Source: Lachnospiraceae bacterium (GTDB lineage: Bacteria; Bacillota_A; Clostridia; Lachnospirales; Lachnospiraceae). Taken from it: a stretch of DNA of 5,991 nucleotides. Below are positions 1-5,718 of the stretch, piece after piece (position 1 is the first letter of the stretch; each line of letters begins with the position of its first letter). The stretch spans positions 1-5,991 of the forward strand of contig JAFSFU010000178.1 of the NCBI GenBank assembly GCA_017435025.1, in the 5' to 3' direction. The notes under the pieces are model-generated. The model did not search any database, was not told the DNA's origin, and saw only the letters and a list, made by a program, of their open reading frames with translations. The position numbers and the translations under genes are program-made.

Positions 1-2117
1 ATGAGACCGTCAGATGTCAAAGCTTCAATACGTCTTACACCAGCTGCAATACCTGCCTCAGAAAGGATCTTAAAGGAACCGATCGCATTTGTATTGGAAA
101 CGTGTGTACCGCCACAAAGCTCTGTGGAGAACTCACCCATCTTAACCACACGAACAGACTCGCCATACTTCTCACCGAAGAGAGCCATAGCGCCTGTCTT
201 CTTTGCATCTTCCAGGCTCATTTCCTGTGTGATGATCTCGAGACCGGTCTTGATCTCATTGTTTACGATCTCTTCGACCCTCTTGATCTCTTCTGCAGTC
301 ATAGCAGAGAAATGAGTAAAGTCGAAGCGAAGTCTGTCTTTTGTTACAAGGGATCCAGCCTGCTCTACATGTCCGCCAAGGACAAGGCGAAGAGCTTTGT
401 GGAGAAGGTGTGTTGCGGAATGGTTTCTTGCAGTCAGTGCACGATTCTGTTCATTTACTTTTAATGTAACAGTTTCGCCATTCTGGAACATTCCCTTCAC
501 TACTTTACCAACATGGCCAACTTTGCCGCCCTGTAATTTAATTGTATCTTCAACAACGAATTCTGCGTTTTCAGTCACGATCACACCGATATCGCCCTGC
601 TGACCGCCCATAGTCGCATAGAACGGAGTCTCTTTTACAAGGATTGTACCGATCTGACCATCTGTAAGAGCCTGTACGATCTCATCTTCTGTTGTGAGAA
701 CAGTGATCTCGGAGTCAAATGTAAGATTGTCATAACCAACGAACTCTGTTGTGATCGCAGCGTCGATGGACTGGTAAACAGTGACATCTGCACCCATGTA
801 GTTTGTTGTCTTTCTTGCTTTTCTTGCTTTTTCCTTCTGCTCTTTCATACAAGCAGCGAAACCATCTTCGTCAACTTCAAAGTTTCTCTCTTCCAGGATT
901 TCTTTTGTAAGATCAAGCTGGAATCCGTAAGTATCATAAAGCTTGAATGCGTCTGCACCGGAAAGTTTTGTTGTTCCTTCTGCCTTCATAGCTTCTTCCA
1001 TATCTGCAAGGATAGCAAGACCCTGGTCGATGGTCTTATTGAACTTGTCCTCTTCCTCTGTAAGAACCTTGAAGATCATCACTTTCTTCTCTTCCAGCTC
1101 CGGGTAACCGTCTTTGGAAAGAGCGATTACAGTATCAGAAAGGTTCGCAAGGAACTTGCCCTCAATACCAAGTTTTCTGCCGTGACGAGCTGCACGTCTT
1201 AACAGTCTTCTAAGTACATATCCACGACCTTCGTTGGACGGCATAATACCGTCGGAGATCATGAATGTACAGGATTTGATGTGGTCTGTTACGATACGGA
1301 TGGAAACATCTGTCTCGTACTCTTTCAGATATTCTTTACCGGAAATCTCACATACTCTGTCAAGAAGAGCCTTGTTTGTATCTACAGTAAACAGGGAGTC
1401 AACGTCCTGAACAACAACTGCCAGACGTTCAAGACCCATACCTGTATCGATATTCTTTTTCGGAAGTTCTTCGTAATTACCTTTACCGTCGCTCTCGAAC
1501 TGTGTGAATACGTTGTTCCATACTTCGATATAACGGTCACATTCACAGCCCACCTTACAGTCCGGGCTGCCGCAGCCATATTTCTCACCACGGTCATAGT
1601 AGATTTCAGAACACGGACCGCACGGACCGGAACCATGCTCCCAGAAGTTATCTTCCTTACCGAAACGGAAAATTCTATCAGCCGGGATACCTACTTCTTT
1701 ATTCCAGATATCAAACGCCTCATCATCCTCTAAATATACGGACGGATAGAGACGATCTGCTTCCAGACCAACCACTTCTGTTAAAAACTCCCAGGACCAG
1801 TGAATTGCTTCTCTTTTAAAGTAATCACCGAAAGAGAAGTTACCTAACATCTCGAAGAATGTGCCGTGACGTGCTGTCTTACCGATATTTTCAATATCGC
1901 CTGTACGAATACATTTCTGGCAGGTACACATTCTTGTTCTCGGCGGAATTTCCTGACCTGTGAAGTACGGCTTTAACGGAGCCATACCTGCATTGATTAA
2001 AAGCAAGCTATTGTCATTGTGCGGAACAAGAGAATAGCTGCCCTTTGCAAGATGTCCTTTGCTCTCGAAGAAATCAAGGAACATTTTTCTTAATTCATTA
2101 ACACCATATTTCTGCAT
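1..2117 (-). CDS. alaS: Alanyl-tRNA synthetase, 3' end cut off by window edge
   Basis: Charges tRNA-Ala with alanine in the cytoplasm and hydrolyses mischarged Ser/Gly-tRNA-Ala. The frame is open for 705 codons to the window edge; family members are about 880 residues, so the end of the editing domain region and the C-terminal C-Ala domain are missing. Visible in order: class II catalytic core (ARHGTFFEMLGNFSFGDYF from residue 82 as motif 2, GMGLER at 226-231 as motif 3), an Arg-rich tRNA-recognition stretch (RGYVLRRLLRRAARHGR), then the editing domain with zinc ligands HSATH at 566-570 (H566, H570) and CGGTH at 668-672 (C668, H672), each two residues on from the E. coli ligands H564, H568, C666 and H670. 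Extra cysteines stand at 64, 66, 69 and at 182, 187, 191, 193. The ATG at 2117 has AGGAGG at 2127-2132, 9 nt upstream. It lies 17 nt after a small membrane-protein gene and shares its promoter. Identity is essentially certain. Confidence 0.98.
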   Translation of the reverse strand, partial: MQKYGVNELRKMFLDFFESKGHLAKGSYSLVPHNDNSLLLINAGMAPLKPYFTGQEIPPRTRMCTCQKCIRTGDIENIGKTARHGTFFEMLGNFSFGDYFKREAIHWSWEFLTEVVGLEADRLYPSVYLEDDEAFDIWNKEVGIPADRIFRFGKEDNFWEHGSGPCGPCSEIYYDRGEKYGCGSPDCKVGCECDRYIEVWNNVFTQFESDGKGNYEELPKKNIDTGMGLERLAVVVQDVDSLFTVDTNKALLDRVCEISGKEYLKEYETDVSIRIVTDHIKSCTFMISDGIMPSNEGRGYVLRRLLRRAARHGRKLGIEGKFLANLSDTVIALSKDGYPELEEKKVMIFKVLTEEEDKFNKTIDQGLAILADMEEAMKAEGTTKLSGADAFKLYDTYGFQLDLTKEILEERNFEVDEDGFAACMKEQKEKARKARKTTNYMGADVTVYQSIDAAITTEFVGYDNLTFDSEITVLTTEDEIVQALTDGQIGTILVKETPFYATMGGQQGDIGVIVTENAEFVVEDTIKLQGGKVGHVGKVVKGMFQNGETVTLKVNEQNRALTARNHSATHLLHKALRLVLGGHVEQAGSLVTKDRLRFDFTHFSAMTAEEIKRVEEIVNNEIKTGLEIITQEMSLEDAKKTGAMALFGEKYGESVRVVKMGEFSTELCGGTHVSNTNAIGSFKILSEAGIAAGVRRIEALTSDGL

Positions 2118-2134
2118 GGGTTTTAGCCTCCTGG

Positions 2135-2254
2135 TTACTGATTATTCTTTTTATCTCTGAATTTTTTACCGCATACGATTCCCGCAAACGCAATTGCGCC
2201 CAGGATAACAAACTTAACAGCGGATTCCGTTAAACTAATAAAAAAAGCTGTCAT
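2135..2254 (-). CDS. 39-residue single-span membrane protein, unknown function
   Basis: A complete ORF of 39 codons plus TAA, too short for ordinary ORF cut-offs. The start ATG (2252-2254) has a full AGGAGG at 2261-2266 upstream (revcomp of TACGCCTCCT), with a short 4-nt spacer. The product begins MTAFFISLTESAVKF, has a hydrophobic helix at about residues 12-29 (AVKFVILGAIAFAGIVCG) and ends in a basic, hydrophilic tail (KKFRDKKNNQ). By the positive-inside rule this predicts the C-terminus in the cytoplasm. It is the first gene after the 2338-2366 promoter, and its stop is only 2 nt upstream of the alaS Shine-Dalgarno, so alaS translation may be coupled to it. There is no signal-peptidase or lipobox motif. 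I do not recognise a named family. It could instead be a leader ORF acting mainly in cis, but the strong RBS and clean transmembrane pattern favour a real protein. Confidence 0.72.
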   Translation of the reverse strand: MTAFFISLTESAVKFVILGAIAFAGIVCGKKFRDKKNNQ

Positions 2255-2270
2255 TACGCCTCCTAATTCC

Positions 2271-2295
2271 GGCAGTCTATGCTAATTCAGACGCC
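2271..2295 (-). promoter_or_regulatory. Small stem-loop in the leader before the small-ORF/alaS operon
   Basis: Paired segments are ggc 2271-2273 with gcc 2293-2295 and gtct 2275-2278 with agac 2289-2292, giving 7 bp with one bulged base (2274) and a 10-nt loop. It ends just upstream of the AGGAGG of the 39-codon gene, so it could influence ribosome access. There is no U-run after it, so it is not a terminator. A stem this short can occur by chance. Confidence 0.25.
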
Positions 2296-2337
2296 TGTGC
2301 TGTCTTATCAAAATCTTTGCACAACAATATAACATAT

Positions 2338-2366
2338 ATCATAATCGGAAAATTAAATATATGCAA
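2338..2366 (-). promoter_or_regulatory. Sigma-A-type promoter for the small ORF and alaS
   Basis: On the minus strand the -35 is TTGCAT (2361-2366) and the -10 is TATGAT (2338-2343), with an exact 17-nt spacer. Transcription should begin near 2331, leaving a leader of about 77 nt before the 39-codon gene. The leader is too short for a T-box riboswitch and has no AGGGTGG-type T-box sequence, although many Firmicute tRNA-synthetase genes carry one. The promoter sits immediately downstream of the stop codon of the LprI-like gene (2375), with no clear terminator between them. Confidence 0.7.
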
Positions 2367-2374
2367 GAAAAATT

Positions 2375-3247
2375 TTATTCTTTTAAATCTAAAACTTCAC
2401 GGTATTCTTCTACCAGCCAATAACAGCGATCCTTCGTCATCTGTGTCAATGTCTGAAGATAATCGGTACTCTGCATGGCTTTATTCTTTGCTGCAGACAT
2501 AGATTTATTTGCATACATATCACGTTCTTTGATCCACTCCATCTCCGAAGCATTCAATTGGTCCGCCTCGTCTCCGTTCAGCCGGTCGCGAATCGTAGAA
2601 TATACAAGATTCAGTTCATGCTCCCATAAGACATGCTCCTGTTCGGCAGCAGAATAATACGCACCCGCATGCTCGGGATTCGCCATATCCCAAAATGTCA
2701 AAGCGCTCGTTTCAGCCAGAGAAAAGCGATCGAGGAAATAATCACTATCAATATTTTCCTGCACATATTTTTCTTCCATATGAGGTCCTTCTTCCTCGAT
2801 CAAAGGATCCAGAGGGGATTTCGGCGCTTTGGGCGCCGCCATCATCTCCTCTTCAGCAACTGTCGAAAAATCTGCAGCTTCATTTACCGCGCTGTCGAAG
2901 AGAACTGCTTCTGTTTCCATGATTTCCGAATCATATACCTCGAATTCTTCCATAGCTGCAGCCGGGGCCGCTTCCCCTGCATCCTGATCAACCACATCCG
3001 TCATACCGGAGTCAGTCACTGTCGCCTCTTCCGCTGCCATTTCCGGTATGGTTTCCTCAATCCCTCTCATCATCGACTCCACTGCTCCCATGCCGGAAGT
3101 GATCGGAATCGAAGTATCCATAACGTTCGCAATGGCCGCGGCTTCCACACCATTCGAAGAAACAAAATCATTCGTCATCTTCGTTACGGAAACCCCGACC
3201 ACCAGAATACATATGATTGCTATCCACATACCAATTCGTCTGTTCAT
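2375..3247 (-). CDS. Membrane-anchored acidic protein with C-terminal LprI-like (DUF1311) domain
   Basis: A protein of 290 residues. Residues 1-4 are MNRR, followed by one hydrophobic helix at about 5-22 (IGMWIAIICILVVGVSV). No lipobox precedes C13, so it is probably an uncleaved N-terminal anchor with the rest outside the cell. Residues 34-139 are low-complexity, rich in Glu, Asp, Ala and Met with a single Arg, and look like a disordered stalk. Residues of about 199-283 match the pattern of the LprI-like family (formerly DUF1311): an ELNLVY segment (E211, L212, N213, Y216), then W238 and R242-D243 in EWIKERD, then a T..T..R C-terminal helix (T268, T271, R274). Paired cysteines seen in many LprI proteins are absent; only C275 lies in the domain. 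Mycobacterial LprI inhibits lysozyme, but the role here is unknown. I chose the ATG at 3247 because AAGGA lies about 10 nt upstream and the hydrophobic anchor follows at once; a TTG at 3358 would run through the promoter. Gene certain, domain assignment probable. Confidence 0.85.
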   Translation of the reverse strand: MNRRIGMWIAIICILVVGVSVTKMTNDFVSSNGVEAAAIANVMDTSIPITSGMGAVESMMRGIEETIPEMAAEEATVTDSGMTDVVDQDAGEAAPAAAMEEFEVYDSEIMETEAVLFDSAVNEAADFSTVAEEEMMAAPKAPKSPLDPLIEEEGPHMEEKYVQENIDSDYFLDRFSLAETSALTFWDMANPEHAGAYYSAAEQEHVLWEHELNLVYSTIRDRLNGDEADQLNASEMEWIKERDMYANKSMSAAKNKAMQSTDYLQTLTQMTKDRCYWLVEEYREVLDLKE

Positions 3248-3275
3248 GTATTCTTTGTCCTTTCTTTCTAAGGTA

Positions 3276-3304
3276 AAGATAGCATAAACACGAATGATTG
3301 TGAA
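3276..3304 (-). promoter_or_regulatory. Probable extended -10 promoter of the LprI-like gene
   Basis: On the minus strand, -35 TTCACA (3299-3304), a 17-nt spacer and -10 TATCTT (3276-3281) preceded by TGC, an extended -10 element. It would place the start near 3269, giving a short leader of about 20 nt before the ATG at 3247 that includes the ribosome-binding site. An overlapping alternative is TTGGTT-16-TATGCT. The match is moderate, not consensus. Confidence 0.5.
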
Positions 3305-3368
3305 CCAAAATATGAAATTAGTAATATATTGTAAGATTCTTGTAATAAATGTAATCAATTCAGACGGC

Positions 3369-3434
3369 GAGGTAAGAGGGGTAAGAGCACGTTCTAAGTT
3401 TTACTTATAAACATGCTCTTACCCCTCTTACCTC
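3369..3434. repeat. 21-bp perfect inverted repeat with 24-nt spacer
   Basis: Arms 3369-3389 and 3414-3434 are exact reverse complements. Each arm contains two GGTAAGAG units with a 9-nt period (3371-3378 and 3380-3387 in the left arm), so the palindrome carries four copies, two in each orientation. The AT-rich spacer can extend the stem by several pairs on the minus strand through G-U wobbles. The G at 3369 and C at 3434 can alternatively pair in the outer closing helix and in the neighbouring hairpin. Confidence 0.9.
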
Positions 3435-3453
3435 ATCGGAGGAATCTCCGATG
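3434..3453. repeat. Perfect 8-bp hairpin with tetraloop
   Basis: CATCGGAG (3434-3441) pairs with CTCCGATG (3446-3453) around a 4-nt loop (GAAT on the plus strand, ATTC on the minus). It touches both neighbouring hairpins directly and forms the middle arm of the 3365-3491 element. Confidence 0.75.
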
Positions 3454-3483
3454 CTTCTTGTCAGGCACCAGCCTGGCAAGAAG
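3454..3483. repeat. 13-bp hairpin with tetraloop
   Basis: CTTCTTG (3454-3460) plus CAGGC (3462-3466) pair with GCCTG (3471-3475) and CAAGAAG (3477-3483) around the loop ACCA. The pair 3461/3476 is G-U as plus-strand RNA and A-C as minus-strand RNA. It is the arm nearest to rnhA. No T-tract follows on either side, which argues against a simple terminator. Confidence 0.8.
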
Positions 3484-3509
3484 ACACGCCGCATAATACA
3501 AGGTTATAA

Positions 3510-3983
3510 TTACACACCAGAATCAACAAGCAGATTCCCACCATCGGCAGCAGCTGTCGCAAGACGGTCACACCGTTCATTTTCCGGATGTCCGTCATGT
3601 CCGCGAACCCAGAAAAAAGAGACCTGATGAGGTTCCATTGCTTTCAGGAGACGTTTCCACAGATCCACGTTTTTTACCGGACCGCTCTTCGGACGATTCC
3701 AGTTGTTCTTCACCCAGCTGTCGATCCACTTCTGATTAAATGCATCAACAAGATAACGGGAATCAGAATAGAGGTCCACTTGACACGGCCGGTTTAATGC
3801 TTCCAGCCCCACGATCGCAGCCATCAGCTCCATACGGTTGTTGGTAGTTTTTACATATCCGGCGGACATCTCTTTTTCGTGGAGCGCTCCCTGCTTGTCC
3901 ACGAACTGCAATACCGCACCATAGCCGCCCGGCCCGTCGGGATTCCCGCGGGCCGCGCCATCTGTATATAAAGTTACTTTCAT
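3510..3983 (-). CDS. rnhA: Ribonuclease HI
   Basis: Cleaves the RNA strand of RNA:DNA hybrids (R-loops, Okazaki primers) in the cytoplasm using two metal ions. The 157-residue length matches E. coli RNase HI (155) and leaves no room for an N-terminal hybrid-binding domain. All catalytic residues are present: D8 in LYTDGAARGNP, E52 in NNRMEL, D74 in YSDSRYLV, H129 in WVRGHDGHPENE and D139 in RCDRLA. The basic handle region is also kept (WVKNNWNRPKSGPVKNVDLW, about 90-109), so a fully active classical type I enzyme is expected. The ATG at 3983 is preceded by a GGAAGGAAA ribosome-binding site about 10 nt upstream. It follows the beta-CASP nuclease gene by 20 nt and has no promoter of its own that I can see, so the two genes are very likely co-transcribed. 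Confidence 0.98.
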   Translation of the reverse strand: MKVTLYTDGAARGNPDGPGGYGAVLQFVDKQGALHEKEMSAGYVKTTNNRMELMAAIVGLEALNRPCQVDLYSDSRYLVDAFNQKWIDSWVKNNWNRPKSGPVKNVDLWKRLLKAMEPHQVSFFWVRGHDGHPENERCDRLATAAADGGNLLVDSGV

Positions 3984-4003
3984 TGTCTAAAATTTCCTTC
4001 CGT

Positions 4004-5608
4004 TTACATATCCCATTTATCACACAATGCCTGGATTTCCGCTGTAAACTTTTTAATATCCTTATTCGTACAGTCACGATTCTTTGTGATCACGCGCATA
4101 AGTCTTTCACCGGCATTGACAAGAAGTGCAAAGATATCACGATTCGCTTTCTGCCTCGGAGTTTCTTTTTTAATCGGAATACCAATGGTCTGTGCGATCC
4201 ACTTTCCTTCTGCCAGATCATAAACCGAGCCTGAGAAAGGTGCATCAGCCTTATAACCATATTCATTTCGAAGCAGTGAAGCAAATGCTGTACAGGATGA
4301 ATCATCACCATGAACAACAAATACCTGCTCCGGTTTTTGCAGATCAAACCGTTCAAGCCATTCAATCAGACCTTCTCTGTCCGCATGTCCGGAAATACCA
4401 TCTAACTGCTCAATTCTAGCCTCCACATCGATGGATTCGCCAAACAGCTTGACAAGCTTTGTACCTTCTACCAGTGCGCGTCCAAGTGTACCAATCGCCT
4501 GATAACCAGCAAACAGAACCGTACACTCCGGTCTCCAGAGATTATGTTTCAAGTGGTGACGAATACGTCCGGCATCACACATACCGGCAGCGGAGATGAT
4601 TACCTTTGGTTTCATATCAAAATTGATCGCCTTGGAATCATCACTGGTAATAGAAAGCTTCAATCCCGGGAATGTGATTGGGTTGATGCCGCGATTGACC
4701 AGATCCATGGCTTCCTCGTCAAAACACTCCGAAATATTCTTATTAAATACGTTGGTTGCCTCAACCGCCATCGGGCTGTCCACATACACTTCAAATCCAT
4801 CATGACCATGGATTAGATTCTCTTCTTTGATCTTACGCATAAAGTAGAGAATTTCCTGTGTACGACCTACAGCGAATGCCGGGATCACCAGATTTCCGCC
4901 TTTATCTAAAGTTTCCTGAAGAATATTGGCAAGCTCATCAATGTGTTCATGGGTGCGGTCATGACTGCGATCGCCGTAAGTACTCTCCATAACCACATAA
5001 TCCGCATCACGGATATAGGACGGATCTTTAATCAGCGGTTTATTTTTGTTACCGATGTCACCGGAGAAAACAATCTTTTTGCTGATTCCCTCCTCCTCGA
5101 TCCAAACCTCGATTGATGAGGATCCAAGCAAATGTCCCACATCGGTAAAGCGAACCTTAATTCCTTCTGCAATCGTAAGAATATCTCCGTAATGGCACGG
5201 TACAAAATGTTTAAGAACACCTTCCGCATCTGCCATCGTAAAGAGAGGAACTACCTGCTCTTTGCCTGCACGCATAGCCTTTCGGTTCTTCCACTCTGCC
5301 TCCATTTCCTGGATGTGAGCACTATCCTTTAACATAATGATACTGAGGTCGTACGTGGCCCAGGTCGTCAGTACCTGTCCCTTAAAACCTCTCGCATACA
5401 GCAGAGGCAAAAGACCTGCATGGTCAATATGCGCATGGGTCAGAAGGACAAAATCCACATCGGAACACGCAATCGGAAGTTCCGCATTTTCAAAGGTGTT
5501 TCCTCCCTGCTCCATACCGTAATCCACCAAAATATGTTTTCCGCAAGCTTCCAGGTAATGGCAGCTTCCTGTTACTTCATGGGCGGCTCCTATAAACGTT
5601 AATCTCAC
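4004..5608 (-). CDS. Beta-CASP metallo-beta-lactamase RNA nuclease (YSH1/CPSF-73-like)
   Basis: A 534-residue zinc-dependent hydrolase of the RNA-processing MBL group, the bacterial relatives of CPSF-73/Ysh1 such as Thermus TTHA0252. Numbered from the GTG start: HAHIDH at 58-63, H159 in DVGHLLGS and D184 in FSGD form the MBL metal site; E208 in ESTYGDR is beta-CASP motif A; H351/H352 in GMCDAGRIRHHL is motif B; H408 in SGHADREGL is in the RMMBL segment; and H433 in VVHGDD is motif C. About 55 residues after the core form a helical, charged C-terminal tail without a recognisable KH domain. An RNA endo- or exonuclease is the family expectation; the substrate is unknown. The GTG at 5606-5608 is preferred because AGGAGG lies 7 nt upstream and the product then starts MRLTFIGAAHEVTGS, as is typical of the family; the ATG at 5614 is 1 nt from the same site. 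It leads an operon with rnhA. Confidence 0.95.
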   Translation of the reverse strand: MRLTFIGAAHEVTGSCHYLEACGKHILVDYGMEQGGNTFENAELPIACSDVDFVLLTHAHIDHAGLLPLLYARGFKGQVLTTWATYDLSIIMLKDSAHIQEMEAEWKNRKAMRAGKEQVVPLFTMADAEGVLKHFVPCHYGDILTIAEGIKVRFTDVGHLLGSSSIEVWIEEEGISKKIVFSGDIGNKNKPLIKDPSYIRDADYVVMESTYGDRSHDRTHEHIDELANILQETLDKGGNLVIPAFAVGRTQEILYFMRKIKEENLIHGHDGFEVYVDSPMAVEATNVFNKNISECFDEEAMDLVNRGINPITFPGLKLSITSDDSKAINFDMKPKVIISAAGMCDAGRIRHHLKHNLWRPECTVLFAGYQAIGTLGRALVEGTKLVKLFGESIDVEARIEQLDGISGHADREGLIEWLERFDLQKPEQVFVVHGDDSSCTAFASLLRNEYGYKADAPFSGSVYDLAEGKWIAQTIGIPIKKETPRQKANRDIFALLVNAGERLMRVITKNRDCTNKDIKKFTAEIQALCDKWDM

Positions 5609-5615
5609 AGTCATA

Positions 5616-5621
5616 CCTCCT
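5616..5621 (-). promoter_or_regulatory. Ribosome-binding site that decides the nuclease start
   Basis: AGGAGG on the minus strand. Three in-frame starts are close: TTG 5624-5626 lies upstream of the site and so cannot use it, ATG 5612-5614 is only 1 nt away, and GTG 5606-5608 is 7 nt away, the ideal spacing. Spacing therefore favours GTG, giving a 534-residue product. Confidence 0.8.
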
Positions 5622-5640
5622 CGCAAGAATACTTGTTACA

Positions 5641-5662
5641 GTCGCGCTCCCCCAGACACGAC
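5641..5662 (-). promoter_or_regulatory. Weak stem-loop in the leader of the nuclease operon
   Basis: On the minus strand GTCGTG pairs with CGCGAC (one G-U) around a 10-nt loop containing GGGGGAG. It lies between the predicted transcription start and the ribosome-binding site. No U-run follows it, so it does not look like a terminator for spoIVA. It is short and may be chance. Confidence 0.2.
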
Positions 5663-5689
5663 CATAAATTATCATTTGTTTCTAATCTA

Positions 5690-5718
5690 ATTATACTATT
5701 TTTCAGATAATAATGCAA
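5690..5718 (-). promoter_or_regulatory. Strong sigma-A-type promoter of the beta-CASP nuclease-rnhA operon
   Basis: On the minus strand -35 is TTGCAT (5713-5718), the spacer is exactly 17 nt and the -10 is a perfect TATAAT (5690-5695). The -35 hexamer lies inside the last codons of spoIVA (the Ile-Cys-Ile end). Transcription should begin near 5683, giving a leader of about 75 nt. This separates housekeeping expression of the nuclease operon from sporulation control of spoIVA. Confidence 0.8.

Larger units (their letters stand above)
3365..3491 (-). other. Compact four-way-junction element of three abutting hairpins
   Basis: A closing helix of cggcg (3365-3369) with cgccg (3487-3491) encloses three stem-loops that abut with no spacer: 3370-3433 (20 bp), 3434-3453 (8 bp) and 3454-3483 (13 bp). 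Only 3484-3486 stay unpaired at the junction. It begins about 18 nt after the rnhA stop in the direction of transcription, so it would lie in the 3' UTR of the nuclease operon. Strand clues: as minus-strand RNA, three flanking mismatches become G-U pairs (3364/3492, 3390/3413, 3394/3409), whereas plus-strand RNA gains one G-U (3461/3476) where the minus strand has A-C. This leans to the minus strand without settling it. No U-run follows, so it is not a classical intrinsic terminator. It could be a structured RNA, a processing or 3'-end-protecting element, or a small non-autonomous repeat. I cannot match it to a named family. Confidence 0.6.

Noticed and set aside
1281..1733. 150-codon plus-strand open frame (and others at 1-315 and 102-464)
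   Set aside because: They lie wholly inside alaS on the opposite strand, which is intact and conserved; no RBS and no recognisable protein.
2633..3271. 212-codon plus-strand open frame rich in His, Arg, Phe and Cys
   Set aside because: It is the antisense of the acidic LprI-like gene; the odd composition is explained by GAA/GAT-rich codons read backwards. There is no ribosome-binding site or family resemblance.
3248..3358. N-terminal extension of the LprI-like gene to a TTG at 3358
   Set aside because: It would run through the predicted promoter and lacks a ribosome-binding site; the ATG at 3247 has one and is followed directly by the membrane helix.
3365..3491. Tandem intrinsic terminators for rnhA
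   Set aside because: None of the hairpins is followed by a T-run in either direction, so the standard terminator signature is missing, though a role in 3'-end formation is not excluded.
3340..3512. MITE with terminal inverted repeats and target-site duplication
   Set aside because: I could not find a convincing flanking direct repeat outside 3365-3491, and the terminal pairing is only 5-6 bp. A repeat family remains possible but is not supported by this copy alone.
3493..3535. Minus-strand promoter near the rnhA stop driving the hairpin element (TATTAT-like -10)
   Set aside because: No -35 at an acceptable distance: TTGATT lies 22 nt away and the hexamer at 17 nt is TCTGGT.
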